NCBI RefSeq assembly: GCF_018129085.1
Contig: NZ_JAAGBB010000015.1
Location: 1-64,000, forward strand
DNA length: 64,000 nt
Reading direction: 5' to 3'
Origin: Plastoroseomonas hellenica
Lineage (GTDB): Bacteria; Pseudomonadota; Alphaproteobacteria; Acetobacterales; Acetobacteraceae
Below, piece by piece: positions 23,632 to 31,931 of the stretch; position 1 is the stretch's first letter; every line of letters begins with the position of its first letter. Below the pieces are notes generated by a model. That model did no database searches. It was not told the origin of the DNA and saw only the letters and a list, made by a program, of their open reading frames with translations. The translations under genes were made by a program, and so were the position numbers.

Positions 23632-24513
23632 CTATGTCAGCGGCAGGAACAGGTCCGCGACAGCCTCATGCTCCGGCACCTCCGGGAAGAAGCTCAGCCG
23701 CTGGCAATAGATCGGGAAGTCTCGCGCTTCCTCACCGCTGGCCGGAAGCCAGTCGCGATAGAGGTAGAGCGCGGCGGGCTCCAGATTGTCGGTATTGCCG
23801 ATGACGCGCAGCACCGCGCAGCGTCCGCCGGGGATCTCGCCGGTCTTGATCGGCTCGCCCTTCGCATCGATCGGCCGGTCGGTCCCGACACAGAGGTCTA
23901 TGCTGTAATCAGCAGGCGAGGCAGGACGCCGCTCGGACCGCCAGACATTGAAGGTCGGGCTTGTCCTGGGGTGCAGGCCGGCCGCTTTGCGCCAGGCGAT
24001 GAACCGCTGGATGGTGGCGCCAAGCGTCGCCGGGTCGCCCCGATGCTCCATGATCGCCACCCGCGTCGGAGGCACATCGCGAATCGTCACATCGTCAGCG
24101 GTAAAACTCTTCTGCACGAGCTTGCTCCTGGCGTTGTCGAGAGGCCCGAAGGCCGCAAGCCACGGTTCCCAGTCGGGAGACGTCCGGAACGCCGAAGGCG
24201 ATTGCCCGAACCTCTGCCGAAAGGCGCGCGCGAAGGCATCCGGTGCGTCGTAGCCGGCATCCATCGCTATCTCCGTGACGCTTTGGGCGTCCCTGAACGC
24301 CAGCCGGTGCGAAGCGCGCTTCATACGGGCCAACTGGACATAGCGATGCACGGACAGCCCGAAGGTCGCCGTGAACTGCCGGTGGAAATGAAACTTCGAC
24401 AAAGCCGCGACACGGCTCAGCGTTTCCAGGTCCAGATCGCTGTCGAGATGCCGGTCGATATGGTCCAGCACCCGCCGCATCCGGGCATGGTGGTTCTGCA
24501 GCGCCGCCTTCAT
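23632..24513 (-). CDS. AraC-family regulator with GyrI-like effector domain
   Basis: A 293-residue protein with the AraC DNA-binding domain at the N-terminus (residues 8-110: VLDHIDRHLDSDLDLETLSRVAALSKFHFHRQFTATFG, and the second motif TEIAMDAGYDAPDAFARAFRQRFGQSPSAFR). A GyrI-like small-molecule binding domain fills the C-terminus (about 135-293; RDVPPTRVAIMEHRGDPATLGATIQRF, and GGRCAVLRVIGNTDNLEPAALYLYRDWLP). Same layout as Rob/SbmC-type drug-responsive activators. Its target is not obvious; the next upstream gene is the caspase-fold-like protein on the opposite strand. Confidence 0.92.
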   Translation of the reverse strand: MKAALQNHHARMRRVLDHIDRHLDSDLDLETLSRVAALSKFHFHRQFTATFGLSVHRYVQLARMKRASHRLAFRDAQSVTEIAMDAGYDAPDAFARAFRQRFGQSPSAFRTSPDWEPWLAAFGPLDNARSKLVQKSFTADDVTIRDVPPTRVAIMEHRGDPATLGATIQRFIAWRKAAGLHPRTSPTFNVWRSERRPASPADYSIDLCVGTDRPIDAKGEPIKTGEIPGGRCAVLRVIGNTDNLEPAALYLYRDWLPASGEEARDFPIYCQRLSFFPEVPEHEAVADLFLPLT

Positions 24514-24763
24514 CGCCCTTCCTCCGTGGCGGCACCAGCTAGCCGCTGATGGCCACGACCCGCTCGACCGATCTTGCGGTTTGGCATGGATCGGCCGGAA
24601 GCCCCTGCCGCGCGGAGGGATATGGCGGCGCTTGGCTCAGCAAGACCGCCCTGATTGTGATGCTACCATTACATTCCGTGAAGAAAATGACATGGCGTGT
24701 TCGTATACGCTCCTGCCTGCGCCGCCGCCATCGGGGCGGCAGGCGAGGAACAGGAGCGACAAA

Positions 24764-25339
24764 ATGACGCTTTTGCAGACCTTCACCGCCTGTGGCAGCC
24801 AGACCTGGAACTGGGAGGCGAAGATCTATTACCCACTCGCCATGGCGGTCGGTGGCGTGAAGGAGATGGTGGAGAAAGTCGTGGTCGACGTCGGAGCCGG
24901 CGGTTCGATCAAGGAGCTCAATATCCTCGACCATGGCGGCGTCGCGAATGACGTCGGCTGGGTCCAGCTCGGTTCGGACGAACTGACGGAGACGGATATC
25001 GACAAGGGCGGCACGGAGCCGTGGCGCGCGCTGGCATCCCTCAAAGGCCTCTTCGCGGATGAAGGTTATCTGTTCTTCATGAACTGCGGAGCCGGGCAGT
25101 CGACGAAGATCCTCACCTGGGCGGCGAAGCTGACGGGCACACGGGTCTATGGCGGGACAGGGTTTGAGCACATGGCGGGCTTCAATGACGGCTACTACGT
25201 CCTCGCCTGGCCGGACGGGAAAGTCACGGAACGGGTCGCCCGCCCCAAGACGACACTGGTATCCGCGATCCTGGAAGGGCCGGTGAAGCCGCCGCCTGCC
25301 CGATCAATCGGCAGAGCGCTCGCCCCCCTCCTGCGGTAG
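24764..25339 (+). CDS. Caspase-fold (DUF4347-like) protein with His-Cys dyad
   Basis: A 191-residue protein starting MTLLQTFTACGSQ, with a good ribosome binding site (caggagcgac). After a hydrophobic strand comes LNILDHGG with His57, then LFADEGYLFFMNCGAGQST with Cys108, the His-Gly and small-Cys-Gly turns at the ends of successive strands seen in clan CD peptidases and in DUF4347-type domains. A further conserved block RVYGGTGFEHMAGFNDGYYVLAWPDGK closes the domain. Family placement is an inference. A truncated second copy sits at 21002. No signal peptide is present. The 250 bases upstream hold a plausible promoter region but no gene. Confidence 0.6.
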   Translation: MTLLQTFTACGSQTWNWEAKIYYPLAMAVGGVKEMVEKVVVDVGAGGSIKELNILDHGGVANDVGWVQLGSDELTETDIDKGGTEPWRALASLKGLFADEGYLFFMNCGAGQSTKILTWAAKLTGTRVYGGTGFEHMAGFNDGYYVLAWPDGKVTERVARPKTTLVSAILEGPVKPPPARSIGRALAPLLR

Positions 25340-25340
25340 A

Positions 25341-25360
25341 GCGGAGCCGGAGAGCTCCGC
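25341..25360 (+). terminator. Short hairpin after the caspase-fold-like gene
   Basis: GCGGAGC (25341-25347) pairs with GCTCCGC (25354-25360) across six bases, one base after the stop codon. There is no T-run, so termination efficiency is uncertain. Confidence 0.4.
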
Positions 25361-25484
25361 CCGCCGCAGCCGGCGTCCGATCTGGCGCGGGCGGGCGATG
25401 CTTCACGCGCTCAGGCGCGTGGCGCCTCGCCAGGCCGCGAACCCCGATGGCAGCGCCAGAGCCGCCATTGACCCACCATCCCCG

Positions 25485-26423
25485 TCAATACCCCATCGCC
25501 TTGTCGATTTCCTGCAGGAGACCGCCGCCGCCCTCGATGCTCCTGATGTTCGCCGCGATCTCGGTGCCAAGCTGCCGTACGGTCGGTCGCCGCGCGACAT
25601 GCGGCATGACGGTCACTTTCGGATGCCGCCATAGCGGATTGTCCGACGGCAAGGGTTCAGGATGCAGCGCATCGAGCGCGGCGTAGGAGAGCTGACCAGA
25701 GTCGAGCGCGGCCAGCAGGTCAGCATTCACGACATGCCGACCGCGTCCGATATTGATGACCATCGCGCCCCTCGGCATCAGCGCGAATGTGCGGGCGCAC
25801 AGGATGCCCTCGGTCTCGCGGGTCAACGGCAAGAGGCAGACCGCGATATCGGCCTGGCGCATGAATGGATCGAACTGGTCTGGGCCATGAAAGATCGGGA
25901 TCTCCGCATCCGGCTTCGGGTTGCGCACCCAGGCTGATACGGGGAAGCCGAGCGATTGCAGCACCAACGCCGGCGCCTTCGCCATCAGCCCGAAGCCGAG
26001 AAAGCCGATACGACGCTCGCCCGGCCGAACAATGGGCCGGCGTAGCCACTCGCCCCTGGCCTGGGCCTGCTGATAGAGCGGCATCTCGCGGTGCAGGCGC
26101 AGCACGTGCATGATGACGTATTCCGTCATCATCGGATCGCCGTCCGCCGGCTCGATTTTGCCGAGCGGCGCCTTTGGCAATTTCGGATGGTTGATGAATG
26201 CCTCGACACCGGCCGAACGGCTGAACATCGCCTTGAGGTTCGGCAGCGGCGGGATCGCGTCGAAGTCAGGCCGCATGAAGGCCAGATACGTGATCTCGGA
26301 CGTGTTCCCGAGATCGGGGAAGATGCGGATTTCCAACTCCGGGAGCAGTTCAGCGAGCGTGTCGCGCCAGCTCTGCGCACTGCCAACTTCTTCCGTATCC
26401 AGGCCGTAGATCAGCAGCGCCAT
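25485..26423 (-). CDS. Glyoxylate/hydroxypyruvate reductase A-like D-2-hydroxyacid dehydrogenase
   Basis: A 312-residue enzyme of the GhrA type. The NAD(P) loop is RIGFLGFGLMAKAPA (near residue 138), the catalytic Arg lies in NIGRGRHVV, the Glu in the DALHPEPLP region, and the His in MPHVARRP. The N-terminal substrate domain holds FSRSAGVEAF. It would reduce glyoxylate or hydroxypyruvate with NADPH. ATG 26423 follows a strong GGAAGGAG; an in-frame Met 19 codons upstream lacks one. The gene stands alone with no operon partner. Confidence 0.9.
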   Translation of the reverse strand: MALLIYGLDTEEVGSAQSWRDTLAELLPELEIRIFPDLGNTSEITYLAFMRPDFDAIPPLPNLKAMFSRSAGVEAFINHPKLPKAPLGKIEPADGDPMMTEYVIMHVLRLHREMPLYQQAQARGEWLRRPIVRPGERRIGFLGFGLMAKAPALVLQSLGFPVSAWVRNPKPDAEIPIFHGPDQFDPFMRQADIAVCLLPLTRETEGILCARTFALMPRGAMVINIGRGRHVVNADLLAALDSGQLSYAALDALHPEPLPSDNPLWRHPKVTVMPHVARRPTVRQLGTEIAANIRSIEGGGGLLQEIDKAMGY

Positions 26424-26820
26424 GGCGGTCTCCTTCCCGAGGCGTGGGTCGTCGTGCGTGTCGCCGTTCCGGATGGACAAGACCTAGCAGGTCTCGGTGA
26501 TCCCGCCGATCGCTGACGTCGCTATCCCAGGGGTCAGGTGACCCTACCGAATGGCGGATGGAACATCACCCGCTGGGCGCTTCCGCGAAGCCGCGAGAGC
26601 GGCCAGTTTCGCTCAAGGCATCAACCGGCACTCGGCGCGGCTCGGTGGCGCCCGATTTCTCTCACGTCTCCATGCCGCCGGGGTTCCCGGACGCGCTTCG
26701 GTCGGCCGCCAAGCGGTTCGTGAAAGAGTATCGCAGCCAACTGCGGACCTTCGGTGGCGGTCGAGGGCGACGCCTTTCGTTGGGTACCGGTCTTCTGGGA
26801 CGACTGACGGGTTGCTGGGT
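26424..26820. other. Intergenic stretch without a recognisable gene
   Basis: About 400 bases between the reductase start and the hydrolase terminator. Short open frames exist on the plus strand (from 26538 and 26551) but have no ribosome binding site and no family resemblance. The part before 26480 should hold the reductase promoter. Confidence 0.5.
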
Positions 26821-26859
26821 CAGGGCGCGGACTCATGGCGTCAATGAGTCCACGCCCTG
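26821..26859 (-). terminator. Strong hairpin terminator of the alpha/beta hydrolase gene
   Basis: Arms 26821-26836 and 26844-26859 pair over 15 of 16 positions around a 7-base loop (GGACTCAT / ATGAGTCC core with CAGGGCG / CGCCCTG base). It lies 20 bp after the hydrolase stop on the minus strand. A T-run is lacking. Confidence 0.6.
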
Positions 26860-26878
26860 GAACCTGCCCTGGCGCCGA

Positions 26879-27664
26879 TCAGCGCGCGGCGCCTCCCGCA
26901 CCCTTGGCGGCACGGTCGATCACATCGGCCACCGCCCGGGGCTGGGTCAGGAAGACGACGTGGCTGCCCGCCACCTCCTCCGTCACCGCGCCGATGCGCT
27001 GCGCGGTGCGGCGCAGCAGCCGGGGATCGATCGCATTGTCTTGCGTCGCGACCACGGCCCAGCTCGGCTTGCTCCGCCACGCCGCCTGGGTGAGCTTCGT
27101 CGAGAAGATCGACATCGCGATCGGCACCTGCGAATCCCTGAGGAAGGCGGCATCGGCATCGCTGGTGTCGCCGGCGAAGCCGAGCTTGAACTTCTCCAGG
27201 TTCACGAAGCCGAAGCCATCCGCCTGCGGCTCGATGATGAAGTCCGGCGGGGCCGGGATCTCCGCGAACTGGTCGCCCGTCGACTCGCCCACATCCGGCG
27301 CCAGCGCCGAGACATAGACGAGACCCGCGACCTTCGGGTCATTGCCCGCTTCGGTGATGACGGTGCCGCCATAGGAGTGGCCGACCAGGATGGCCGGTCC
27401 GTCCTGACGGGCCAGCACCCGGCGCGTCGCCGCGACGTCGTCGGCGAGCGAGGTCAGCGGATTCTGGACGATGCTGACCCGGTAGCCGCGGGCGGTGAGC
27501 TGGTCATAGACGCCGCGCCAGCCGGAGCCGTCGGCGAAGGCGCCGTGCACCAGCACGACGTTGCGGACGGGCTGGCCGGCCGGCTGCGCCTGGGCGCTGG
27601 CGGCGCCGGCGATGGTCGCTGCCGCGGCGGCAGTGGCGAAGAGATCACGACGGGTGATGGTCAT
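26879..27664 (-). CDS. Exported alpha/beta hydrolase
   Basis: A 261-residue hydrolase with a twin-arginine signal (TITRRDLFATAAAAATIAGAASAQAQ, cleavage around residue 27). The oxyanion strand is VVLVHGAFADGSGWR, the nucleophile elbow is GHSYGG (Ser near residue 98), and the catalytic His lies in EVAGSHVVFLTQP. This matches esterase/hydrolase families with the HGAFADGSGW signature that act outside the cytoplasm. ATG 27664 is chosen because the twin-Arg signal begins there. A C-terminal fragment of a close paralogue is at 23262-23485, so the family was once duplicated here. Confidence 0.92.
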   Translation of the reverse strand: MTITRRDLFATAAAAATIAGAASAQAQPAGQPVRNVVLVHGAFADGSGWRGVYDQLTARGYRVSIVQNPLTSLADDVAATRRVLARQDGPAILVGHSYGGTVITEAGNDPKVAGLVYVSALAPDVGESTGDQFAEIPAPPDFIIEPQADGFGFVNLEKFKLGFAGDTSDADAAFLRDSQVPIAMSIFSTKLTQAAWRSKPSWAVVATQDNAIDPRLLRRTAQRIGAVTEEVAGSHVVFLTQPRAVADVIDRAAKGAGGAAR

Positions 27665-27705
27665 GGCGGGGATCCGTTCTGCGAGGGTGGAAAGGTCAGG
27701 TCTGA

Positions 27706-27800
27706 GCGAGGGATTTTTCGCCCCGGCCGTGTCGGCTGACGCAGCCGATGCTGGCGGCATCGGCGAGGAAGCCGGCGCGGCAGGGGCGGAAAAGACCCGC
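27706..27800. repeat. Truncated copy of the 165-bp palindromic repeat family
   Basis: The core GAGGGATTTTTCG ... GCTGACGCAGCCGATG ... GGCATCGGCGAGGAAGCCGG ... AGGGGCGGAAAAGACCCGC corresponds to the middle of the elements at 48851 and 52506. The right end abuts the TGA stop of ohr (27801-27803). The outer TTTTGG/CCAAAA arms are missing. It fills the spacer between the hydrolase and ohr genes. Confidence 0.75.
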
Positions 27801-28226
27801 TCAGGCGGCCAGCGACAGGCGCACGTCGAGGCCGTTGCGGGTGGCGTGGGAATAGGGGCAGACGATGTGCGCCTGATCGACCAGCTCCCGCGCGAGGCCG
27901 GGCTCGACGCCGGGCAGCGCGATGGTCAACGCGACATCCAGGCCGAAGCCCTGGCCGTCATCGCGCTTGCCGATGCCGACCGCGGCGGTGACGGTGCTGT
28001 CATCGGCGATCTTCACCTTGCGCTGGCCGGCGACGAACTTCAGCGCGCCGAGGAAGCAGGCGGCATAGCCGGAGGCAAAGAGCTGCTCGGGGTTGTTGCC
28101 CGCGCCGCCGGGGCCGCCGAGCTCCTTCGGCGTGACCAGCGCCACGCTGAAGGCGCCGTCGGTGGTGGAAGCCTGACCGGTGCGGCCGCCGGTGGCGGTG
28201 GCTTCGGTGCGGTAGAGGACGTTCAT
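27801..28226 (-). CDS. ohr: Organic hydroperoxide resistance protein Ohr
   Basis: A 141-residue OsmC/Ohr-fold thiol peroxidase. Both redox cysteines are present: Cys57 in GYAACFLGAL and Cys123 in HIVCPYSHATR; the NNPEQLFASGYAACF block and the N-terminal YRTEATATGGR arginine are typical. It reduces organic hydroperoxides using lipoylated proteins as electron donors. ATG 28226 is used; an in-frame Met seven codons upstream lies before the ribosome binding site. The gene is divergent from ohrR, with two palindromic operators in between. Confidence 0.95.
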   Translation of the reverse strand: MNVLYRTEATATGGRTGQASTTDGAFSVALVTPKELGGPGGAGNNPEQLFASGYAACFLGALKFVAGQRKVKIADDSTVTAAVGIGKRDDGQGFGLDVALTIALPGVEPGLARELVDQAHIVCPYSHATRNGLDVRLSLAA

Positions 28227-28250
28227 GGGGCCGTTCCTTCGTGTCATCGG

Positions 28251-28322
28251 CGATAATGATTATCGCGATAAGTGTTTAGCTACCGCAGGATCGGTGGCCT
28301 GTCCAGTGATAATCTTTATCAC
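28251..28322. promoter_or_regulatory. Two OhrR operators in the ohr-ohrR spacer
   Basis: Palindrome 1 is CGATAAT-G-ATTATCG (28251-28265), 25 bp upstream of the ohr start. Palindrome 2 is GTGATAA-TCT-TTATCAC (28306-28322), about 50 bp upstream of ohrR. Both share the TGATAA/TTATCA core, so one regulator can shut both promoters. Assignment to OhrR follows from the arrangement. Confidence 0.75.
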
Positions 28323-28373
28323 GATACCTTTTGCCGCGATGGTGGTGCTATAGGGGAAGGGAAGGAGCTTGCC

Positions 28374-28853
28374 ATGACCGAGGACGCGACGGGCCCCGTG
28401 CCCCTGGACGACCACCTCTGCTACGCGATCTATTCCGCGGGCATCGCCATCCAGCGCGTCTACAAGCCGCTGCTCGATGCGCTCGGGCTGACCTATCCGC
28501 AGTACCTCGTGCTCAACGTGCTCTGGCGGGAGGATGGGCAGACGGTCGGCGGCATCGCGGAGAGACTGGCGCTGGAATCGAGCACGCTGACGCCGCTACT
28601 GAAGCGGCTGGAGGCGGCTGGCCTGGTGCGCCGCACCCGCAATCCCCTGAATGAGCGGCAGGTCCTGGTGGCGCTGACGGAAGCGGGCCGCGCGCTGCGG
28701 TCCCGGGCCGGCTGCGTCGGGGAATCCCTGCTGGCGGCCTCGGGGCAGTCACCCGCGCAGCTCGGCGCGCTGAACCGGGAGGTCAGGGCGCTGCGCGACG
28801 CGATCTACCGCCATACCGGCGACTGGAACCTCGCGCCTCCGCCGGAGGGCTGA
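28374..28853 (+). CDS. ohrR: MarR-family organic peroxide sensor OhrR
   Basis: A 159-residue MarR-type regulator. The peroxide-sensing Cys16 lies in LDDHLCYAIYSAG, followed by the OhrR signature IQRVYKPLLDALGLTYPQYLVLNVLW. The winged helix (about 55-105) contains LALESSTLTPLLKRLEAAGLVRRTRNPLNERQVLVALTEAG. Oxidation of the Cys releases DNA and induces ohr. ATG 28374 follows GGGAAGGGAAGGAG. The upstream open frame crosses the operators and is not coding. Confidence 0.95.
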   Translation: MTEDATGPVPLDDHLCYAIYSAGIAIQRVYKPLLDALGLTYPQYLVLNVLWREDGQTVGGIAERLALESSTLTPLLKRLEAAGLVRRTRNPLNERQVLVALTEAGRALRSRAGCVGESLLAASGQSPAQLGALNREVRALRDAIYRHTGDWNLAPPPEG

Positions 28854-28886
28854 CCCGCGCCGGCGCTTCCCGCCGCCGCGCCATGA

Positions 28887-29933
28887 TCAGGCGATCGCCC
28901 GGCGCACGGCATCCACGGCCCGCGCCACGGCGGCGTCGCCGATGCGGGCGTGCAGGACGAAGCGCAGCGTCGCGGCATCGAGCGGCAGTGCCAGCACGCC
29001 CGCCTTCCCGAGCGCTTCCGCGACCTCCATGGCGGCGGTGCCCGGAGGCGTCGCGACCAGGACGATGTTCGTGTCGGGGGCCTCGCCCGCGAGTGGCCCA
29101 AGGGCATGCGAGAATCCGGCATGCAGGAGCCGGGCGCGGCGGTGGTCGTCGCCGAGCCGCCCAGCCCTGCCCGCCACGGCCTCGATCGCGCCGGCCGCGA
29201 GGAAGCCGACGGGCCGCCAGCTCGCCCCGAGTGTTGCCCGCACGGCGAGGGCCTCCCGGATGAAGTCCCGTGAGCCCAGGAGGAGCGACCCGGCGGGCGC
29301 GCCGAGCGCCTTGTTGAGGCTGAGGGAGAGGCTGTCCGCCGCCTCCGCGAGTGCGGCGAGGGTGAGCCCGGTCGCCGCCTCCGCGTTCCAGAGGCGCGAG
29401 CCGTCGATGTGCAGGCGCAGGCCTGCTTCCCTGCAGGTGCCGCCGATCTCCCTGACCCAATCACCGGGCGCGATGGTGCCGCCCGCGCGCATATGGGTGT
29501 TCTCGAGCCAGACGAGGCGGGCGGGCTGATCGCCGGGGCGCGCCGGGCCCGCGAGGGCGGCGCGGAGCGTCTCGGGCCGCAGGTGGCCCCTGGCCGCTTC
29601 GAGTTGCCGCACGGCCACGCCCGCGAGCCCGGCCGTGCTCGCGGCTTCGGGCCCCGCAACATGACTGCCGGCGGCGGTGAGGACGATGTCGCCCGGGCGG
29701 CACCAGAGACGGAGCGCGATCTGGTTCGCGAGGGTGCAGGTCGGGACGAAAAGCGCGTCCTCGAACCCCGCGAGCTCGGACACCATCCGCTCCAGCCGGG
29801 ACTGGTGGGGGTCGTCGCGCAGGCCCATCTCCGGCGCTTCGCCCGCGGCGCGCAGCATCGCCGCCCGCGCGGCGGCGGGGATGCCGGCCATCAGGTCCGA
29901 CCGGAAATCGGCGGCGCCCCCTGCCACGGCCAC
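28887..29933 (-). CDS. Low-specificity threonine aldolase-family PLP enzyme
   Basis: A 348-residue fold-type I PLP enzyme of the beta-eliminating lyase/threonine aldolase group. DFRSDLMAGIP opens the protein, HIDGSRLWNAEAATG is the cofactor Asp region, and the Schiff-base Lys is in LSLSLNKALGAPAGSLLLG. It would split beta-hydroxy amino acids such as threonine into glycine and an aldehyde. Its start lies 3 bp after the stop of the amino-acid binding protein gene upstream, so uptake and cleavage are probably co-expressed. Confidence 0.88.
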   Translation of the reverse strand: MAVAGGAADFRSDLMAGIPAAARAAMLRAAGEAPEMGLRDDPHQSRLERMVSELAGFEDALFVPTCTLANQIALRLWCRPGDIVLTAAGSHVAGPEAASTAGLAGVAVRQLEAARGHLRPETLRAALAGPARPGDQPARLVWLENTHMRAGGTIAPGDWVREIGGTCREAGLRLHIDGSRLWNAEAATGLTLAALAEAADSLSLSLNKALGAPAGSLLLGSRDFIREALAVRATLGASWRPVGFLAAGAIEAVAGRAGRLGDDHRRARLLHAGFSHALGPLAGEAPDTNIVLVATPPGTAAMEVAEALGKAGVLALPLDAATLRFVLHARIGDAAVARAVDAVRRAIA

Positions 29934-29936
29934 GCC

Positions 29937-30983
29937 TCAGCGCATCGGCGGGGCGTAGAGCAGGCCCCCATCGCGCCAGAGCCGGTTGGCCCCGCGCTCC
30001 AGCCCGAGCGGCGTGAGGTGCCGGTCATAGCTCTCGGCGTAGTTACCGACCTGGCGGATGATGTCGAAGGCCCAGCTCGGCCGCAGCCCGAGCATCGGCC
30101 CGAAATCGCCGGCGACGCCGAGCAGGCGCTGGACGGTCGGATTGTCGGAGGCCCGCATGGCTTCGGCATTGGCCGAGGTCACGCCATACTCCTCCGCCTC
30201 CACCATCGCCCAGATCGCCCAGCGGACGATGTCGCCCCAGCGGTCGTCGCCGTGCCGGACGACGGGCGAATAGGGCTCCTTCGAGATGATGTCGGGGAGG
30301 ATGACGTGCTCGCCCGGGTCCGGGATGCCGGCGCGCAGCCTGGCGCCGAGCAGGCCGCGATCGCTCGTCAGCGCATCGCAGCGGCCCGTGGCATAGGCCT
30401 GCGCGGCATCGTCGCCGCGCTCGATGACGACGGGCGTGAAGCGCATGCGATGCTGGCGGAAGTAATCGGCGAGGTTCAGCTCGGTCGCGCTGCCGGGTGA
30501 GACGCAGATCGAGGCGCCGTCGAGGTCGCGCACCGACCGCGCGCCGGAGGAGCGGCGGACCATGAAGCCTTGGCCGTCATAGTAGTTGATCGCCGTGTAG
30601 TTCACGCCGAGCCCGGCATCGCGCCCGAAGGTCCAGGTCACCTCCATCGTGAGGACGTCGATCTCGCCGCTCTGGAGCGCGGGAAACCGGGTTTGCCCGG
30701 TCACCGGCCGGTAGCTGACCTTGCTGGCGTCGCCGAAGATCGCGGCGGCGAGCGCGCGGCAGATATCGACGTCGAGGCCGCGATAGACGCCGGCGCTGTC
30801 CGGCGCGGCGAAGCCCGGGATGCCCGTGTTGACGCCGCAGTTCAGCACGCCGCGCGCCTGCACGACCGCGAGGGTATTGGCCGCGGGCGGCGCGGGCGGC
30901 GTCTGCGCGCCGGACGTCCGCGGGGCGCCCGCGGCCAAGGCAAGGGCGAGACAGGACAGGAGCAGAGGGCGAGGGATGGGCAT
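29937..30983 (-). CDS. Periplasmic amino-acid-binding protein (AapJ-like)
   Basis: A 348-residue solute receptor with a Sec signal (MPIPRPLLLSCLALALAAGAPRTSGA). The core is SBP_bac_3: LAVVQARGVLNCGVNTGIPGFAAPDSAGVYRGLDVDICRALAAAIFGD, then TRFPALQSGEIDVLTMEVTWTFGRDAG, which is the general L-amino-acid (AapJ/BztA) type. No permease or ATPase gene is nearby, so it must share one encoded elsewhere. It is followed by the threonine-aldolase-like gene and divergent from a GntR regulator. ATG 30983 is chosen so that the signal peptide starts at the N-terminus. Confidence 0.9.
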   Translation of the reverse strand: MPIPRPLLLSCLALALAAGAPRTSGAQTPPAPPAANTLAVVQARGVLNCGVNTGIPGFAAPDSAGVYRGLDVDICRALAAAIFGDASKVSYRPVTGQTRFPALQSGEIDVLTMEVTWTFGRDAGLGVNYTAINYYDGQGFMVRRSSGARSVRDLDGASICVSPGSATELNLADYFRQHRMRFTPVVIERGDDAAQAYATGRCDALTSDRGLLGARLRAGIPDPGEHVILPDIISKEPYSPVVRHGDDRWGDIVRWAIWAMVEAEEYGVTSANAEAMRASDNPTVQRLLGVAGDFGPMLGLRPSWAFDIIRQVGNYAESYDRHLTPLGLERGANRLWRDGGLLYAPPMR

Positions 30984-31009
30984 GGCGATCCTCCCGCCCG
31001 GCACCCAAA

Positions 31010-31040
31010 ATCATATATGATTATGAGTCAAGATATATGA
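31010..31040. promoter_or_regulatory. AT-rich operator between the binding-protein operon and gntR-type gene
   Basis: A perfect 12-bp palindrome ATCATATATGAT (31010-31021) is followed by TTATGAGTCA and a second ATATATGA half-site (31033-31040). It is 27 bp upstream of the binding-protein start. The site is the only AT-rich patch in the spacer. Confidence 0.6.
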
Positions 31041-31102
31041 AACTTGCCGGGCAAGGACGCGCCCTTGCCGCGCGCCCGCCAGGATCGGACATCTAGTCGG
31101 CC

Positions 31103-31870
31103 ATGACCCGCTCCGCTCCGACCAGCACGCGCCCGCGATCCGCCGCCCGGTCCCCCGCCGTTGAGATGGCGGAGGGCGATCCGCTGGGCGCGCTCGCCGC
31201 GCGGATCGGCCGTGGCGGCCAGCCCGCCCCGGCCTTCGCGACCGCCGTGCTGCGGCGCGCGATCATCATCGGCCTGCTGCGCGGGGGCGAGGCGATCCGC
31301 ATCGATGCGGTGGCGCGGTCGCTCGGCATCAGCGCCATCCCGGTGCGCGAGGCGCTGAGGGAGATGGAGGCGTCCCGCCTCGTCAGCTTCGAGCGGAACC
31401 GGGGATTCGTCGTTGCCCCCGAGAGCACCCTCGAGCTGCGCGAATCCTTCGAGGCACGCCTGGCGCTGGAGCCGCTCGCGCTCCGCCTCGCGATGCCCGA
31501 CCTCACGAGCCGCGACACGCGCAAGGCCAGGGCCGTGCTGGAAGGCTCCGATCGCGGCCTCGCCCTCGAGGAGCTCCATGCCTGGAACCTGGACTTCCAC
31601 ATGGCGCTCTACGCGCCCTGCGCGCGCCGGCACATCCTCGCCTTCATCGAGCTGGCCCATGTGGTCTCGCACCGCTACGTGCACGCGACCCTCGCCGCGC
31701 GGGGCGTCGTCGTGACCAACAACCAGGAGCACTGGGCGATGCTCGAAGCCTGCGAGCGCCGGGACACGACCGCGGCGCTCGCCGTCCTGGACATGCATCT
31801 GGCCGGCGCCGCGGAGCGTGTCATCGCGAATTACGAGAGGCTGGCCGAAGGCCGGCAGCCGCGCGCCTGA
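31103..31870 (+). CDS. GntR-family regulator, FCD/FadR subgroup
   Basis: A 255-residue GntR regulator: winged helix at about 44-105 (FATAVLRRAIIIGLLRGGEAIRIDAVARSLGISAIPVREALREMEASRLVSFERNRGFVV) and a helical FCD effector domain with the metal/ligand-binding residues in LDFHMALYAPC and NNQEHWAMLEACERRD. It probably controls the divergent binding-protein/aldolase operon, with an amino acid or product as inducer. The stop overlaps a 20-codon remnant of another gene. Confidence 0.92.
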   Translation: MTRSAPTSTRPRSAARSPAVEMAEGDPLGALAARIGRGGQPAPAFATAVLRRAIIIGLLRGGEAIRIDAVARSLGISAIPVREALREMEASRLVSFERNRGFVVAPESTLELRESFEARLALEPLALRLAMPDLTSRDTRKARAVLEGSDRGLALEELHAWNLDFHMALYAPCARRHILAFIELAHVVSHRYVHATLAARGVVVTNNQEHWAMLEACERRDTTAALAVLDMHLAGAAERVIANYERLAEGRQPRA

Positions 31871-31931
31871 TGATCTACGGGTGTTCGACGACACCTGCGG
31901 CAACCTGATCCAGATCGCGCAGCATCACTGA
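31869..31931 (+). pseudogene. 20-codon C-terminal remnant of a VOC/glyoxalase gene
   Basis: The frame reads DDLRVFDDTCGNLIQIAQHH and stop, the last strand of vicinal-oxygen-chelate proteins (usually a DPDGN-L-Q pattern). There is no upstream part; it is wedged between the GntR stop and the patatin stop, overlapping both ends by a few bases. Confidence 0.5.

Noticed and set aside
26558-27739. 393-codon plus-strand frame across the hydrolase gene
   Set aside because: Most of it is antisense to the hydrolase; the first 300 bases have no ribosome binding site and no family match.
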